Source: Streptomyces cellostaticus (GTDB lineage Bacteria; Actinomycetota; Actinomycetes; Streptomycetales; Streptomycetaceae). From it: a DNA stretch of 64,000 nt. Shown here one piece after another: positions 37,043-45,610 of this stretch. Below the pieces are notes generated by a model, which saw only the letters and a list, made by a program, of their open reading frames with translations, was not told where the DNA came from and did not search any database. The stretch's first letter is position 1, and the number at the start of each line of letters is the position of its first letter. The position numbers were made by a program, and so were the translations under genes. The stretch covers positions 124,001 to 188,000 of the forward strand of contig NZ_JALLIN010000004.1 in assembly GCF_023630175.1 (NCBI RefSeq), in the 5' to 3' direction.

Positions 37043-39259
37043 TCAGCCCTTCTCCAGGTACTGCTCCCGCTCCTCGTCCAGCAGCGCGTCCAGGGCGGTC
37101 CGCAGTCCGGGCAGGCCCTCCAGGTCCGGGTCGGCGGCCACCACCGCCGCCGCCTCCTGCCGGGCCTCGGTGATGAGTTCCTCGTCCTCGATGACCGCGA
37201 GGACGCGCAGGCTGGTGCGGGCGCCGGACTGGGCCTGGCCGAGGACGTCCCCCTCACGGCGCTGCTCCAGGTCGATGCGGGAGAGCTCGAAACCGTCGAG
37301 GGTTCCGGCGACGGCGTTCAGGCGCTGCCGGGCGGTGCCGGCCTCGGGTGTCTCGGTGACCAGGAGGCAGAGGCCGGGGGCCGAGCCGCGACCCACCCGG
37401 CCGCGGAGCTGGTGGAGCTGGGAGACGCCGAAGCGGTCGGCGTCCATGATCACCATCGCGGTGGCGTTGGGCACGTTGACGCCGACCTCGATGACCGTGG
37501 TGGCGACCAGGACGTCCGCCTCGCCGGCCGCGAAGCGGCGCATGACGGCGTCCTTGTCGTCCGGGTGCATCCGGCCGTGCAGCACCTCGACCCGCAGGCC
37601 CTGGAGCGGGCCGCGGGCGAGCTGGTCGGCCACCTCGAGCACCGCGAGCGGCGGCCGCTTCTCGGCCTCGTCCCCGGCGGACCTCTTCGCGCTCTTCCCG
37701 GGGCCGTCCTCCTCGTCGCCGATCCGCGGGCAGACCACGTAGGCCTGGTGGCCGTTCTCCACCTCCTCGCGGACCCGCTCCCAGGCACGGGCGAGGAAGT
37801 GCGGCTTGTCGGCGGCCGGCACGACGTGGCTGGCGATCGGCGAGCGGCCGGCCGGGAGCTGGTCGAGGACGGAGGTCTCCAGGTCGCCGAAGACGGTCAT
37901 GGCGACCGTGCGCGGGATGGGCGTCGCCGTCATGACCAGCAGGTGCGGGGGCTGCTTGCCCTTGCCGCGCAGGGCGTCGCGCTGCTCGACACCGAAGCGG
38001 TGCTGTTCGTCCACGACCACCAGACCGAGGTCGTGGAACCGGACCTTGTCCTCGATCAGGGCGTGCGTGCCGATGACCAGGCCGGCCTCGCCGGTGACCA
38101 GGTCCAGCAGGGCCTGGCGGCGGGCGGCCGCGCCCATCGAGCCGGTGAGCAGCACCACCTTGGTGGCATGCTCGGCGCCGCCCAGCGTGCCTCCCTCGGC
38201 CAGCTCGCCCATCATCTCGGTGACGGAGCGGTGGTGCTGCTGGGCGAGGACCTCGGTGGGCGCGAGCATCGCGGCCTGGCCGCCCGCGTCGACCACGGCG
38301 AGCATGGCGCGCAGCGCGACCAGGGTCTTGCCGGAGCCGACCTCGCCCTGCAGGAGGCGGTGCATCGGGTGTTCGGTGGCGAGGTCGTCGAAGATCTCCT
38401 CGGAGACCTTGCGCTGGCCCTCGGTGAGCGTGAACGGCAGGCGGTCGTCGAAGGCCGCCAGGAGGCCGTCGGACCCGGGTCTGCGGGCGACCGCCGGGAG
38501 CTGGGCGTCGGCGTGGCGGCGGCGGGCGAGGGCGACCTGGAGGACGAAGGCCTCGTCCCACTTCAGGCGGGCCCGGGCGTCGGCGATGTCGGCCGGGGTG
38601 TGCGGGCGGTGGATCTTGAGCAGGGCCTCCGGGAGGGTGACCAGGCCGCGGCCCTGCTGGAGGGAGGGCGGCAGGGGATCGACGGCTTCCCGGGCGCTGG
38701 GCAGCACCGTCTGGACCGCCTTGCCGATCTTCCAGGACTCCAGTCTGGCGGTGGCGGGATAGATCGGGATCAGGGCGCCGGCCCAGCTCTCCACGGTCTC
38801 CTCGCCGTCGCCGCGCAGCAGTTCGTAGGCCGGGTGGGCGAGCTGGAGACGGCGGTTGAAGACGGAGACCTTGCCGGCGAACATCGCGCGCGTGCCCGGC
38901 AGCAGTTCCTTGTGGGGCTTGTGCACACCGTTGCCGAAGAAGACGAGCTGGAGCCGTCCGCTGCCGTCGGTGATGGTGACCTCCAGGCGCTGCCCCTTGC
39001 CGCGCGGGGCACGGGACGAGGCGAAGCTGTGCAGGCGGGCGTCGGCGACCTGGGCGACCACCGTGACATGCTCGTCCATCGGGAGCTCGGCCAGCGGGGT
39101 GAGCCGGCCGCGCTCCTCGTATCTGCGCGGATAGTGGTGCAGGAGGTCGCCGACGCAGACCAGGCCGAGGTGCTCGGCCATCACCTTCGCGGTGGCGGGG
39201 CCGAGCACTGACTTCAGGGGCTGCTTCAGTGGTTCTTCCAGTGCGGGCACGAGATCCAT
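37043..39259 (-). CDS. recG: ATP-dependent DNA helicase RecG
   Basis: Remodels stalled forks and R-loops. 738 residues: N-terminal wedge/OB domain (MDEHVTVVAQVADARLHS ... ITDGSGRLQLVFF), helicase motif I LLQGEVGSGKT, motif II VVVDEQHRFG, motif III TATPIPRT, motif VI QLRGRVGRG. An Ala/Gly/Lys-rich insertion (GPGKSAKRSAGDEAEKRP, about 535) is an actinobacterial variation. ATG before DLVPALEEPL is used; a longer frame is not family-like. The gene marks the edge of the conserved rnc-recG block; gene order breaks just upstream. Confidence 0.95.
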   Translation of the reverse strand: MDLVPALEEPLKQPLKSVLGPATAKVMAEHLGLVCVGDLLHHYPRRYEERGRLTPLAELPMDEHVTVVAQVADARLHSFASSRAPRGKGQRLEVTITDGSGRLQLVFFGNGVHKPHKELLPGTRAMFAGKVSVFNRRLQLAHPAYELLRGDGEETVESWAGALIPIYPATARLESWKIGKAVQTVLPSAREAVDPLPPSLQQGRGLVTLPEALLKIHRPHTPADIADARARLKWDEAFVLQVALARRRHADAQLPAVARRPGSDGLLAAFDDRLPFTLTEGQRKVSEEIFDDLATEHPMHRLLQGEVGSGKTLVALRAMLAVVDAGGQAAMLAPTEVLAQQHHRSVTEMMGELAEGGTLGGAEHATKVVLLTGSMGAAARRQALLDLVTGEAGLVIGTHALIEDKVRFHDLGLVVVDEQHRFGVEQRDALRGKGKQPPHLLVMTATPIPRTVAMTVFGDLETSVLDQLPAGRSPIASHVVPAADKPHFLARAWERVREEVENGHQAYVVCPRIGDEEDGPGKSAKRSAGDEAEKRPPLAVLEVADQLARGPLQGLRVEVLHGRMHPDDKDAVMRRFAAGEADVLVATTVIEVGVNVPNATAMVIMDADRFGVSQLHQLRGRVGRGSAPGLCLLVTETPEAGTARQRLNAVAGTLDGFELSRIDLEQRREGDVLGQAQSGARTSLRVLAVIEDEELITEARQEAAAVVAADPDLEGLPGLRTALDALLDEEREQYLEKG

Positions 39260-39339
39260 TGCACACCACCGCACCGACAATGCCGTAGAGGCCGCCCGGC
39301 GGCTTCGGCCCCGCGGACCGTACAGGTTCGGGAAACCGC

Positions 39340-39369
39340 TGGTCAGGTAGCCCGCTCCGGCCCTAGGAT
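39340..39369 (+). promoter_or_regulatory. Candidate housekeeping promoter of the Hsp90-family gene
   Basis: TGGTCA and TAGGAT separated by 18 bp, 93 bp upstream of the Hsp90-family start. The -10 matches the Streptomyces sigma-HrdB pattern; the -35 is imperfect. Confidence 0.5.
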
Positions 39370-39461
39370 GGCGCGCTCCGGCCATCCCCCGCGGTCACCG
39401 CCCCACCCGGGACCGCCCGACCCCGCGCCGAACGCACGCTCCCCCCGCCGGCGCTGCGACG

Positions 39462-41288
39462 ATGGACTCCCAGACCTCACAGGCATCCCAGGCACCCCAG
39501 TCACCCCACACGTTCCAGGTCGACCTGCGCGGTCTGGTGGACCTGCTCTCCCATCACCTCTACTCCAGTCCCAAGGTCTATCTGCGCGAGCTGCTGCAGA
39601 ACGCGGTGGACGCCATCACGGCCCGGCGGGCCGAGGATCCCGGCGCACCGGCTCGGGTGCGGCTGCACGCGGCGGACGGGACGCTGCGGGTGGAGGACAG
39701 CGGCGTCGGGCTCACCGAGTCGGACGTGCACAGCCTGCTGGCGACCATCGGCCGCAGCTCCAAGCGGGCGGACGGCCTGCAGGAGGCACGGTCCGACTTC
39801 CTCGGGCAGTTCGGCATCGGCCTGCTGGCCTGTTTCGTGGTCGCCGAGCGGATCCGGGTGGTCAGCCGCAGCGCCCGTACGCCCGGGGCCCCGCCGGTGG
39901 AGTGGACGGCCCGCGACGACGGCTCGTACACCGTGCGCACGCTGCCGGACGCGGAGCGGCCCGAGCCGGGCACCACCGTGCACCTGGTGGCGCGGGCCGG
40001 TGCGGCGCAGTGGCTGTCGCCCGGCCGGGTCCGGGAGCTGGCCCGGGACTTCGGTTCGCTGCTGCCGTACGACGTCCGGGTGGGCGAGGAGGCCGTCACC
40101 GACCTGCCGGCGCCCTGGGACCGCCCCTACCCCTCCCCGGCCGCCCGGCGGGTGGCGCTGGCCCGGCACTGCCACGAGCTGTTCGGGTTCACGCCCCTGG
40201 ACTCCATCGGCCTGGACGTACCGGTCGCCGGGATCCGCGGCGTGGCGTACGTGCTGCCGTCGGCGGTCAGCCCGGCGCAGCGGGCCACGCACCGGGTGCA
40301 CCTGAAGGGCATGCTGCTCACCGAGCGGGCCGAACAGCTCCTGCCGGACTGGGCGTTCTTCGTGCGCTGTGTGCTGGACACCGACAGCCTGCGGCCCACG
40401 GCATCGCGCGAGGCGCTCTACGAGGACGAGACGCTGGCGGCCGTGCGGGAGGCCCTCGGCGAGCGGATCAGGTCCTGGCTGGCCGGGCTGGCGGCGGGCG
40501 ACCCGGAGCGCCTGGCGGCGTTCCTCGCCGTGCACCACCTGGGGGTGAAGTCCCTGGCCCGGCACGACGCGGACATGCTGCGCACGATGCTGCCGTGGCT
40601 GCCGTTCGAGACCACCGACGGCCGTCTCTCCCTGGAGGAGTTCGCACAGCGGCACCCGGTGGTGCACTTCACGCGCACGGTCGAGGAGTACCGGCAGGTC
40701 GCGCCGATCGCCTCCGCGCAGGGCGTCGGGGTGGTCAACGGCGGATACACCTACGACAGCGAGCTGGTGGAGGCACTGCCTTCGGTGCGGCCGGGCACGG
40801 TGGTCGCCGAACTGGACGCGGACACGGTGACCGCGCACCTGGACGCGGTCGATCCGGAGCAGGAGCTGGCGCTGTCCGGGTTCCTGGCGGCGGCGCGGGC
40901 GAAGCTCGACCCCCTGGGCTGCGATGTCGTCCTGCGCGCGTTCCACCCGCTGTCGGTGCCAGCGCTGCACCTGGACGACCGGACCGCCCGGCACGAACAG
41001 GCCAGGGCCGAGGCCGAGGAACGGGCCGACGACCTGTGGGCGGGCATCCTGGGCTCGCTGCGCGGCGGCGCGCCGCGCGCACGGCTGGTGCTCAACCACC
41101 TCAACCCGCTGATCCGGCGGATCGCCTCGGTCCGGGATCCGGAGCTGATCGGCACCGCCACCGAGTCGCTGTACGGGCAGGCACTGCTGATGGCGCAGCG
41201 CCCGCTCAGGCCCGCGGACTCGGCCCTGCTCAACCGGGCGTTCATCGGCCTGCTGGAGTGGGCCACACACGGGGAGAACGGTCGCTGA
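39462..41288 (+). CDS. Divergent Hsp90-family ATPase/chaperone
   Basis: 608 residues with a GHKL (Bergerat) ATPase: N-box LRELLQNAVDAI with catalytic Glu43 and Mg-binding Asn47, G1 box DSGVG (79-83), and GQFGIGLLACF (115-125) as G2. A middle-domain segment THRVHLKGMLLTERAEQLLPDW resembles the HtpG region containing the conserved catalytic-loop residues, and DTDSLRPTASREALYED follows it as in Hsp90. The C-terminal dimerisation part is divergent. It is shorter and clearly different from canonical HtpG, forming an actinobacterial subgroup. Its TGA overlaps the ATG of the next gene (TGATG), so both are made together. Client unknown. Confidence 0.9.
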   Translation: MDSQTSQASQAPQSPHTFQVDLRGLVDLLSHHLYSSPKVYLRELLQNAVDAITARRAEDPGAPARVRLHAADGTLRVEDSGVGLTESDVHSLLATIGRSSKRADGLQEARSDFLGQFGIGLLACFVVAERIRVVSRSARTPGAPPVEWTARDDGSYTVRTLPDAERPEPGTTVHLVARAGAAQWLSPGRVRELARDFGSLLPYDVRVGEEAVTDLPAPWDRPYPSPAARRVALARHCHELFGFTPLDSIGLDVPVAGIRGVAYVLPSAVSPAQRATHRVHLKGMLLTERAEQLLPDWAFFVRCVLDTDSLRPTASREALYEDETLAAVREALGERIRSWLAGLAAGDPERLAAFLAVHHLGVKSLARHDADMLRTMLPWLPFETTDGRLSLEEFAQRHPVVHFTRTVEEYRQVAPIASAQGVGVVNGGYTYDSELVEALPSVRPGTVVAELDADTVTAHLDAVDPEQELALSGFLAAARAKLDPLGCDVVLRAFHPLSVPALHLDDRTARHEQARAEAEERADDLWAGILGSLRGGAPRARLVLNHLNPLIRRIASVRDPELIGTATESLYGQALLMAQRPLRPADSALLNRAFIGLLEWATHGENGR

Positions 41289-44239
41289 TGGGCGAGATCA
41301 CGGACCTCGACGCGCTGCGCCGGGCGATGGCCGAGAACTCCGGGCAGCCGGAGGGGCCCGCCCGGAACGCGCGCGCGGAGCAGTTGCTCGCCGAGGCCGA
41401 GCGGCTGGCCGTCCCGCTCGCGGTGATCGAGGCGCTCGGACACCAGCTCAAGGTGTACAACTACAGCTCCGAGAAGGACAGGATGTTCGTCCCGTTCGCG
41501 CGGCTGCTGCGCATGTGGGACGAGCGCCCCGAGGACTTCGACGCGTACGAGACGCACTCGCTGCACTGGGTCTTCAAGTGGATGTCGGCGGGCATGCTGG
41601 ACCAGCCGCACGTCCCGCTGGCCTCGGTCGAGAAGTGGCTCGGCGAGATGGCGCACCGCTACCGGCTCGCCGGTCACTCCGAACGGGCCGTGCACGCTGC
41701 CGAGTTCAGCGTGGCCGCGCACATCGGCGACCTGGCCAGGGCCGGGCGGGCGTACACCGCCTGGCTGGCCGCGGACCGGGACCGGATGGCCGACTGCCAC
41801 GCCTGCGAGCTGCACGGGCAGGGCACCTGGCAGGTCCTGTGCGGCGAGGACGACCGGGCGCTGCGGCTGTGGCGGCCGGTGCTGGAGGGCGAGTACGCCT
41901 GCGCCCACGAGCCGCACACCGTGCTGGCCTCCTCGCTGGCGCCGCTGCTGCGGCTGGGCCGGACGGACGAGGCGCGCGCCCACCATCTGCGCGGCTTCCG
42001 CCTGGTGCGGACCATGGAGAGCATGCGCGGCGCCTACGCCGACCATGTCGAGTTCTGCGCGCTGAGCGGCAACGAGGCGCGGGGTCTGGAGCTGCTGGCC
42101 GAGCGGCCCGCGTACTTCACGGACACCGGGCATCCGCGCAGCCGGCTGGACTTCACGGCCGTGGTGGCCCTGCTGATGGACCGGCTGACCGCCCTCGGGC
42201 TGGGCGGGCAGCGGGTGCCGGGGCCGGCCGGGCGGGCCTGGACCGCGGGGGAACTGGCCGCCCACGCGCGCGCGGAGGCGCTGGAACTCGCGGCGCGGTT
42301 CGACGCGCGCAACGGCACGCCGTACGTCGGCGAGCGCGTGCGCGCCCGGATGGCCCAGGAGCCGCTGGTGGAGCGGCTGCCGCTGGGGGTGCGCACGGCG
42401 CGCTCCCACCGGGCGCCGGTGGCCGCGCCGCCCGCACGGCCGGGGGGCACCGGCGCCCCTTCCGGCGGCGGACGCCCCGGCGGTGTGGTCGGCGCCATGG
42501 GCGCACCGGGCGGCTCGCGCCCCGGCGGCACCAACGGCTCCGGCCTGACCGGGGCCACCGGCGGCCCCGTGGCCCCGGGACATGGCGGCGGCACCGGCTC
42601 CTTCGACGTGACCGAGGCACTGGCCGCGGGCTCGCGCGGCGGCGCCCGCTCCGGCGGCGGCGATGAGCCGAGCCGCGACGACCTGCCGTTCTTCTCCGAG
42701 GGCGCGCCGAGCGGGTTCGACGGCCCCGGCGGCGGCCCCGCGGGCGGTACCAGCGGGCTCGGCGGCCCGGGCGGCCCCCGCGGCTTCAACGGGCCGAACG
42801 GCCAGGGCGGCCGCGGTCCCAAGGGCCCGGCGGGCCCGACGAGCGGACCGGTCACCGGCGACGGGCCGAGGATTCCGCCGGCCGGCCCCGCGAACCCGCT
42901 CAGCGACCCGGACCGGGATCTGGGCGAGTCCTTCGGCGGCTACGGCGACACCGGCAGTCACCGGCTGCCCGGGGACACCGGCAGCCACCCGCTGCCCGGC
43001 GGTGCGCACGGCCAGGGCGGCCCGCTGGCCCCCGGCGCCCTCGCCGGCCCCGGCGGCGGCCTCAGCGACGACACCGCGATCCTCACCCCGCAGAAGCCGG
43101 CCCCCGAACCGGGCACGCCCGGGTACCGCGCCGCCGGCAACGTCTCCGGGCAGACCGTCACCAGCGGCATCCCGGTCGTCCCGTCCGCCGGGAACGCCCC
43201 GTTCGGTTCCGGCACCCCCACCGACGGTCCGGTGCCGCGCCAGGCACCCAAGCCCGCCCCGGCCCCGCAGCCCAAGGCGGCGGCCCGGCCGAAGAAGGGC
43301 CGCAGCAAGCTGGTGCTGCTCGCCGTGGGCCTGGTCGTCGTCGCGGCCGGCGCCTACGGGGCCGGGCTGCTGATGAACCACACCGACGTGCCCAAGGGCA
43401 CCACGGTGCTCGGCGTCGACATCGGCGGCGGCACCCGCGACGAGGCCGTCAAGAAGCTCGACGACGCCTTCGGCGGGCGGGTCGGCAAGCCGCTGAAGCT
43501 GGCCGTGGGCGGCAAGACCGTCTCCGTCGAGCCGGACAACGCGGGCCTGCAGTTCGACTTCGCGGCGACGGTGAGCGACGCCGCGCAGAGCGACTACAAC
43601 CCGGTCTCGGTGATCGGCTCCCTCTTCGGGCAGAAGCGCGAGGTCGAGCCGGTCATGCCGGTGGACGAGGAGAAGCTGCAGGCGGCCCTCCAGCAGACCG
43701 GCGGCGGCTCGGGCTCCGTGGTCGAGGGCGGCGTCGAGTTCCGCGCCGGCAAGGCCGTGGCCGTGTACGGCAAGGAGGGCAAGGCCATCGACGCGGCCGG
43801 CTCGACCCGTGCGGTCGCGCAGGCCTACCGCACGCTGGTGGAGACCGGCACCGCCATGCCTGTCGCCGTACCGACCGCCACCAGGCAGCCGACGGTCTCC
43901 AAGGCCGAGGTGGACCGGGAGATGAAGGAGTTCGCGGAGCCGGCGATGTCGGCCAACGTGACGGTGCAGACCGACGCCGCGCACTCGATCGCCCTGAGCC
44001 CGCAGAAGTCGCTGTGGAAGTTCCTCCGGGTCACGGCCACACCCGACGGCAAACTCACCGACAAGCCCGACCTGGACGCGCTGCAGCAGCTCTACGGCCA
44101 GACCTTCGACGGCGTGCTCATCACCCGGGGCACCGGCAAGAAGACGGCGGTCACGCCCCAGGACGTGTACGTCGCCCTCCGCCAGGCGCTGACCAGCCGG
44201 ACGAACCGGGTCGCGGTCATCGACACGAACCCGAGCTAG
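41288..44239 (+). CDS. TPR-type protein fused to membrane-anchored VanW/PG-binding-like protein
   Basis: 983 residues. Part 1 (1 to about 375) is an all-helical TPR-like domain (MGEITDLDALRRAMAENSG ... LRLWRPVLEGEYACAHEPH) of the type that accompanies this Hsp90 subgroup. Part 2 (about 380-670) is a Gly/Pro-rich disordered stretch containing short tracts (DLPFFSEG near 465, DTAILTPQKPAPEPGTPG) that I remember from stand-alone Streptomyces VanW proteins. Part 3 is a membrane helix (about 675-695) and an outer PG_binding_4/VanW-like domain (KGTTVLGVDIGGGTRDEAV ... VAVIDTNPS) with two repeats. No internal start with a ribosome-binding site was found, so it appears to be one chimeric gene. The TAG stop lies in a MITE-boundary CTAG. 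Confidence 0.78.
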   Translation: MGEITDLDALRRAMAENSGQPEGPARNARAEQLLAEAERLAVPLAVIEALGHQLKVYNYSSEKDRMFVPFARLLRMWDERPEDFDAYETHSLHWVFKWMSAGMLDQPHVPLASVEKWLGEMAHRYRLAGHSERAVHAAEFSVAAHIGDLARAGRAYTAWLAADRDRMADCHACELHGQGTWQVLCGEDDRALRLWRPVLEGEYACAHEPHTVLASSLAPLLRLGRTDEARAHHLRGFRLVRTMESMRGAYADHVEFCALSGNEARGLELLAERPAYFTDTGHPRSRLDFTAVVALLMDRLTALGLGGQRVPGPAGRAWTAGELAAHARAEALELAARFDARNGTPYVGERVRARMAQEPLVERLPLGVRTARSHRAPVAAPPARPGGTGAPSGGGRPGGVVGAMGAPGGSRPGGTNGSGLTGATGGPVAPGHGGGTGSFDVTEALAAGSRGGARSGGGDEPSRDDLPFFSEGAPSGFDGPGGGPAGGTSGLGGPGGPRGFNGPNGQGGRGPKGPAGPTSGPVTGDGPRIPPAGPANPLSDPDRDLGESFGGYGDTGSHRLPGDTGSHPLPGGAHGQGGPLAPGALAGPGGGLSDDTAILTPQKPAPEPGTPGYRAAGNVSGQTVTSGIPVVPSAGNAPFGSGTPTDGPVPRQAPKPAPAPQPKAAARPKKGRSKLVLLAVGLVVVAAGAYGAGLLMNHTDVPKGTTVLGVDIGGGTRDEAVKKLDDAFGGRVGKPLKLAVGGKTVSVEPDNAGLQFDFAATVSDAAQSDYNPVSVIGSLFGQKREVEPVMPVDEEKLQAALQQTGGGSGSVVEGGVEFRAGKAVAVYGKEGKAIDAAGSTRAVAQAYRTLVETGTAMPVAVPTATRQPTVSKAEVDREMKEFAEPAMSANVTVQTDAAHSIALSPQKSLWKFLRVTATPDGKLTDKPDLDALQQLYGQTFDGVLITRGTGKKTAVTPQDVYVALRQALTSRTNRVAVIDTNPS

Positions 44240-44402
44240 TGCTGTGACCGGAAGGGTCTGACGGAAGGCTCGCGGCGTCCGGTGCGGTGCAGCGCAAGGC
44301 GGAGCGTCGTCCGCGTACCGGACGTACTCGGGTGATGCGGCGACGCGGCGAGGTGCCGTGCCGGGCGCGCGAGCCGGTGAACCCTTCCGGTCGCAGCACC
44401 AG
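44236..44402. mobile_element. MITE-like element with IS630-type terminal inverted repeats
   Basis: 167 bp flanked by 22-bp terminal inverted repeats: 44236-44257 (CTAGTGCTGTGACCGG...) and 44381-44402 (complement; two differences, including CCAG for CTAG at the outer end). The inside has no open frame of interest and is itself rich in inverted G+C stretches. CTAG/TA at the outer edge suggests TA-target insertion typical of IS630/Tc1-type elements. Non-autonomous. Confidence 0.75.
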
Positions 44403-44533
44403 CGCCGCGCCGGCCGGGGTCCGCCCCGTCGCAAACCCTGACCGGCGACCGGGGTCCTTGGTCCGGATCGGGCCGGACCCCGCCGGCCCGGCACGGTCCG
44501 GACGAACGGCCCCGGCGGGGCCGGACGGGAACC

Positions 44534-44560
44534 GGGGGCGTCCGCGGTCCGGACGCCCCC
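44534..44560 (+). terminator. Hairpin terminator downstream of the Hsp90/TPR-VanW operon
   Basis: GGGGGCGTCCG, 5-nt loop, CGGACGCCCCC: perfect 11-bp stem, about 300 bp after the stop, beyond the MITE-like element. It could insulate the ABC operon from readthrough. Confidence 0.65.
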
Positions 44561-44607
44561 TCCGCCGTGCCACCGCACCCGCATGGCGGTCGTGTCACCG
44601 CACCCGC

Positions 44608-44621
44608 ATGACATCTGTCAT
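44608..44621. promoter_or_regulatory. Candidate response-regulator operator upstream of the ABC exporter
   Basis: ATGACATCTGTCAT is an almost perfect palindrome (ATGACA-TC-TGTCAT) 59 bp before the ABC ATPase start. The operon encodes its own NarL-type response regulator; such regulators commonly bind a palindrome in their own exporter promoter. Confidence 0.6.
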
Positions 44622-44680
44622 ACGGCACTGAGGACCGCCGACACTGCCGGGGCCACGTCCCGCCCGGCCAGCATGGGGAC

Positions 44681-45610
44681 ATGACAACGACAGCGGCGCC
44701 GCCCACCACCACCCCGGTGGTCGGGTTCGACCAGGTGACCAAGACGTACGAGAGCGTGCGGGCCGTCGACGGCCTCTCGCTCCGGCTGCATCCGGGGGAG
44801 ACCGTCGCCCTTCTCGGCCCGAACGGCGCCGGCAAGTCCACCACGCTCGATCTCCTGCTCGGGCTCAAGCACCCCGACAGCGGAACGGTCGGCGTGTTCG
44901 GCACCAGCCCGCGCGAGGCCATCGTCGCGGGGCGGGTCGGGGCCATGCTGCAGAGCGGCGGGCTGATGGACGAGGTCACCGTCGCCGAGCTGGTGAAGCT
45001 GGCCTGCTCACTGCATCCGAGGCCGTACCGGGCCGCGGACGTCCTCGCCCGCGCGGGCATCACACAGATCGCCGACCGCAAGGTCAACAAGCTCTCCGGC
45101 GGCCAGGCCCAGCGCGTCCGCTTCGCCCTCGCCACGGCCGGCGACAGCGACCTGATCGTCCTGGACGAGCCCACCACCGGCATGGACGTCTCGGCCCGCC
45201 AGGCCTTCTGGGCCACCATGCGCGAGCAGGCCGACCAGGGCCGTACGGTCCTCTTCGCCACCCACTACCTCGAAGAGGCCGACGCCATCGCCGACCGGGT
45301 CCTGGTGCTGCACCGGGGCCGGCTCCTCGCCGACGGCACGGCCGCCGAGATCAAGGCCCGCGCCGGGGCCCGCCGCATCTCCTTCGACCTGGAGGGGAGC
45401 ATCGACGAGCGGGCCCTGCGCGACCTTCCGTTCCTGACCGCGCTCGACGTCTCCGGGCAGACCGTCCGCATCCAGTCCTCCGACGCCGACGCCACCGTCC
45501 ACGCCCTGTACGGTCTCGGTGCCTACCCCCGCAACCTCGAGGTCGCCGGGCTCGGCCTGGAGCAGGCCTTCGTCGCCATCACGGAGGCCGAGGAGGCCAA
45601 GCAGTCATGA
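44681..45610 (+). CDS. ABC transporter ATP-binding subunit (DRA/ABC-2 type exporter)
   Basis: 309 residues. Walker A GPNGAGKSTT (about 46-55), ABC signature LSGGQAQRVRFAL, Walker B DLIVLDEPTTGMD, His-switch in LFATHYLEEAD. The C-terminal extension (about 230-309) is the extra domain typical of antibiotic or daunorubicin-resistance type ABC-2 ATPases. Overlaps the permease gene by 4 nt (ATGA). Exported substrate unknown. Confidence 0.93.
   Translation: MTTTAAPPTTTPVVGFDQVTKTYESVRAVDGLSLRLHPGETVALLGPNGAGKSTTLDLLLGLKHPDSGTVGVFGTSPREAIVAGRVGAMLQSGGLMDEVTVAELVKLACSLHPRPYRAADVLARAGITQIADRKVNKLSGGQAQRVRFALATAGDSDLIVLDEPTTGMDVSARQAFWATMREQADQGRTVLFATHYLEEADAIADRVLVLHRGRLLADGTAAEIKARAGARRISFDLEGSIDERALRDLPFLTALDVSGQTVRIQSSDADATVHALYGLGAYPRNLEVAGLGLEQAFVAITEAEEAKQS

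Larger units (their letters stand above)
44240..44680. other. Intergenic region before the ABC/two-component operon
   Basis: 441 bp containing the MITE-like element (to 44402), a terminator-like hairpin (44534-44560), a direct repeat of CACCGCACCCGCATG (44570-44584 and 44596-44610) and a palindrome (44608-44621). No gene. Confidence 0.6.

Noticed and set aside
39368..41287. Upstream continuation of the TPR-VanW frame through the Hsp90 gene
   Set aside because: It is an out-of-phase reading of Hsp90; good similarity and the TGATG start both begin at 41288.
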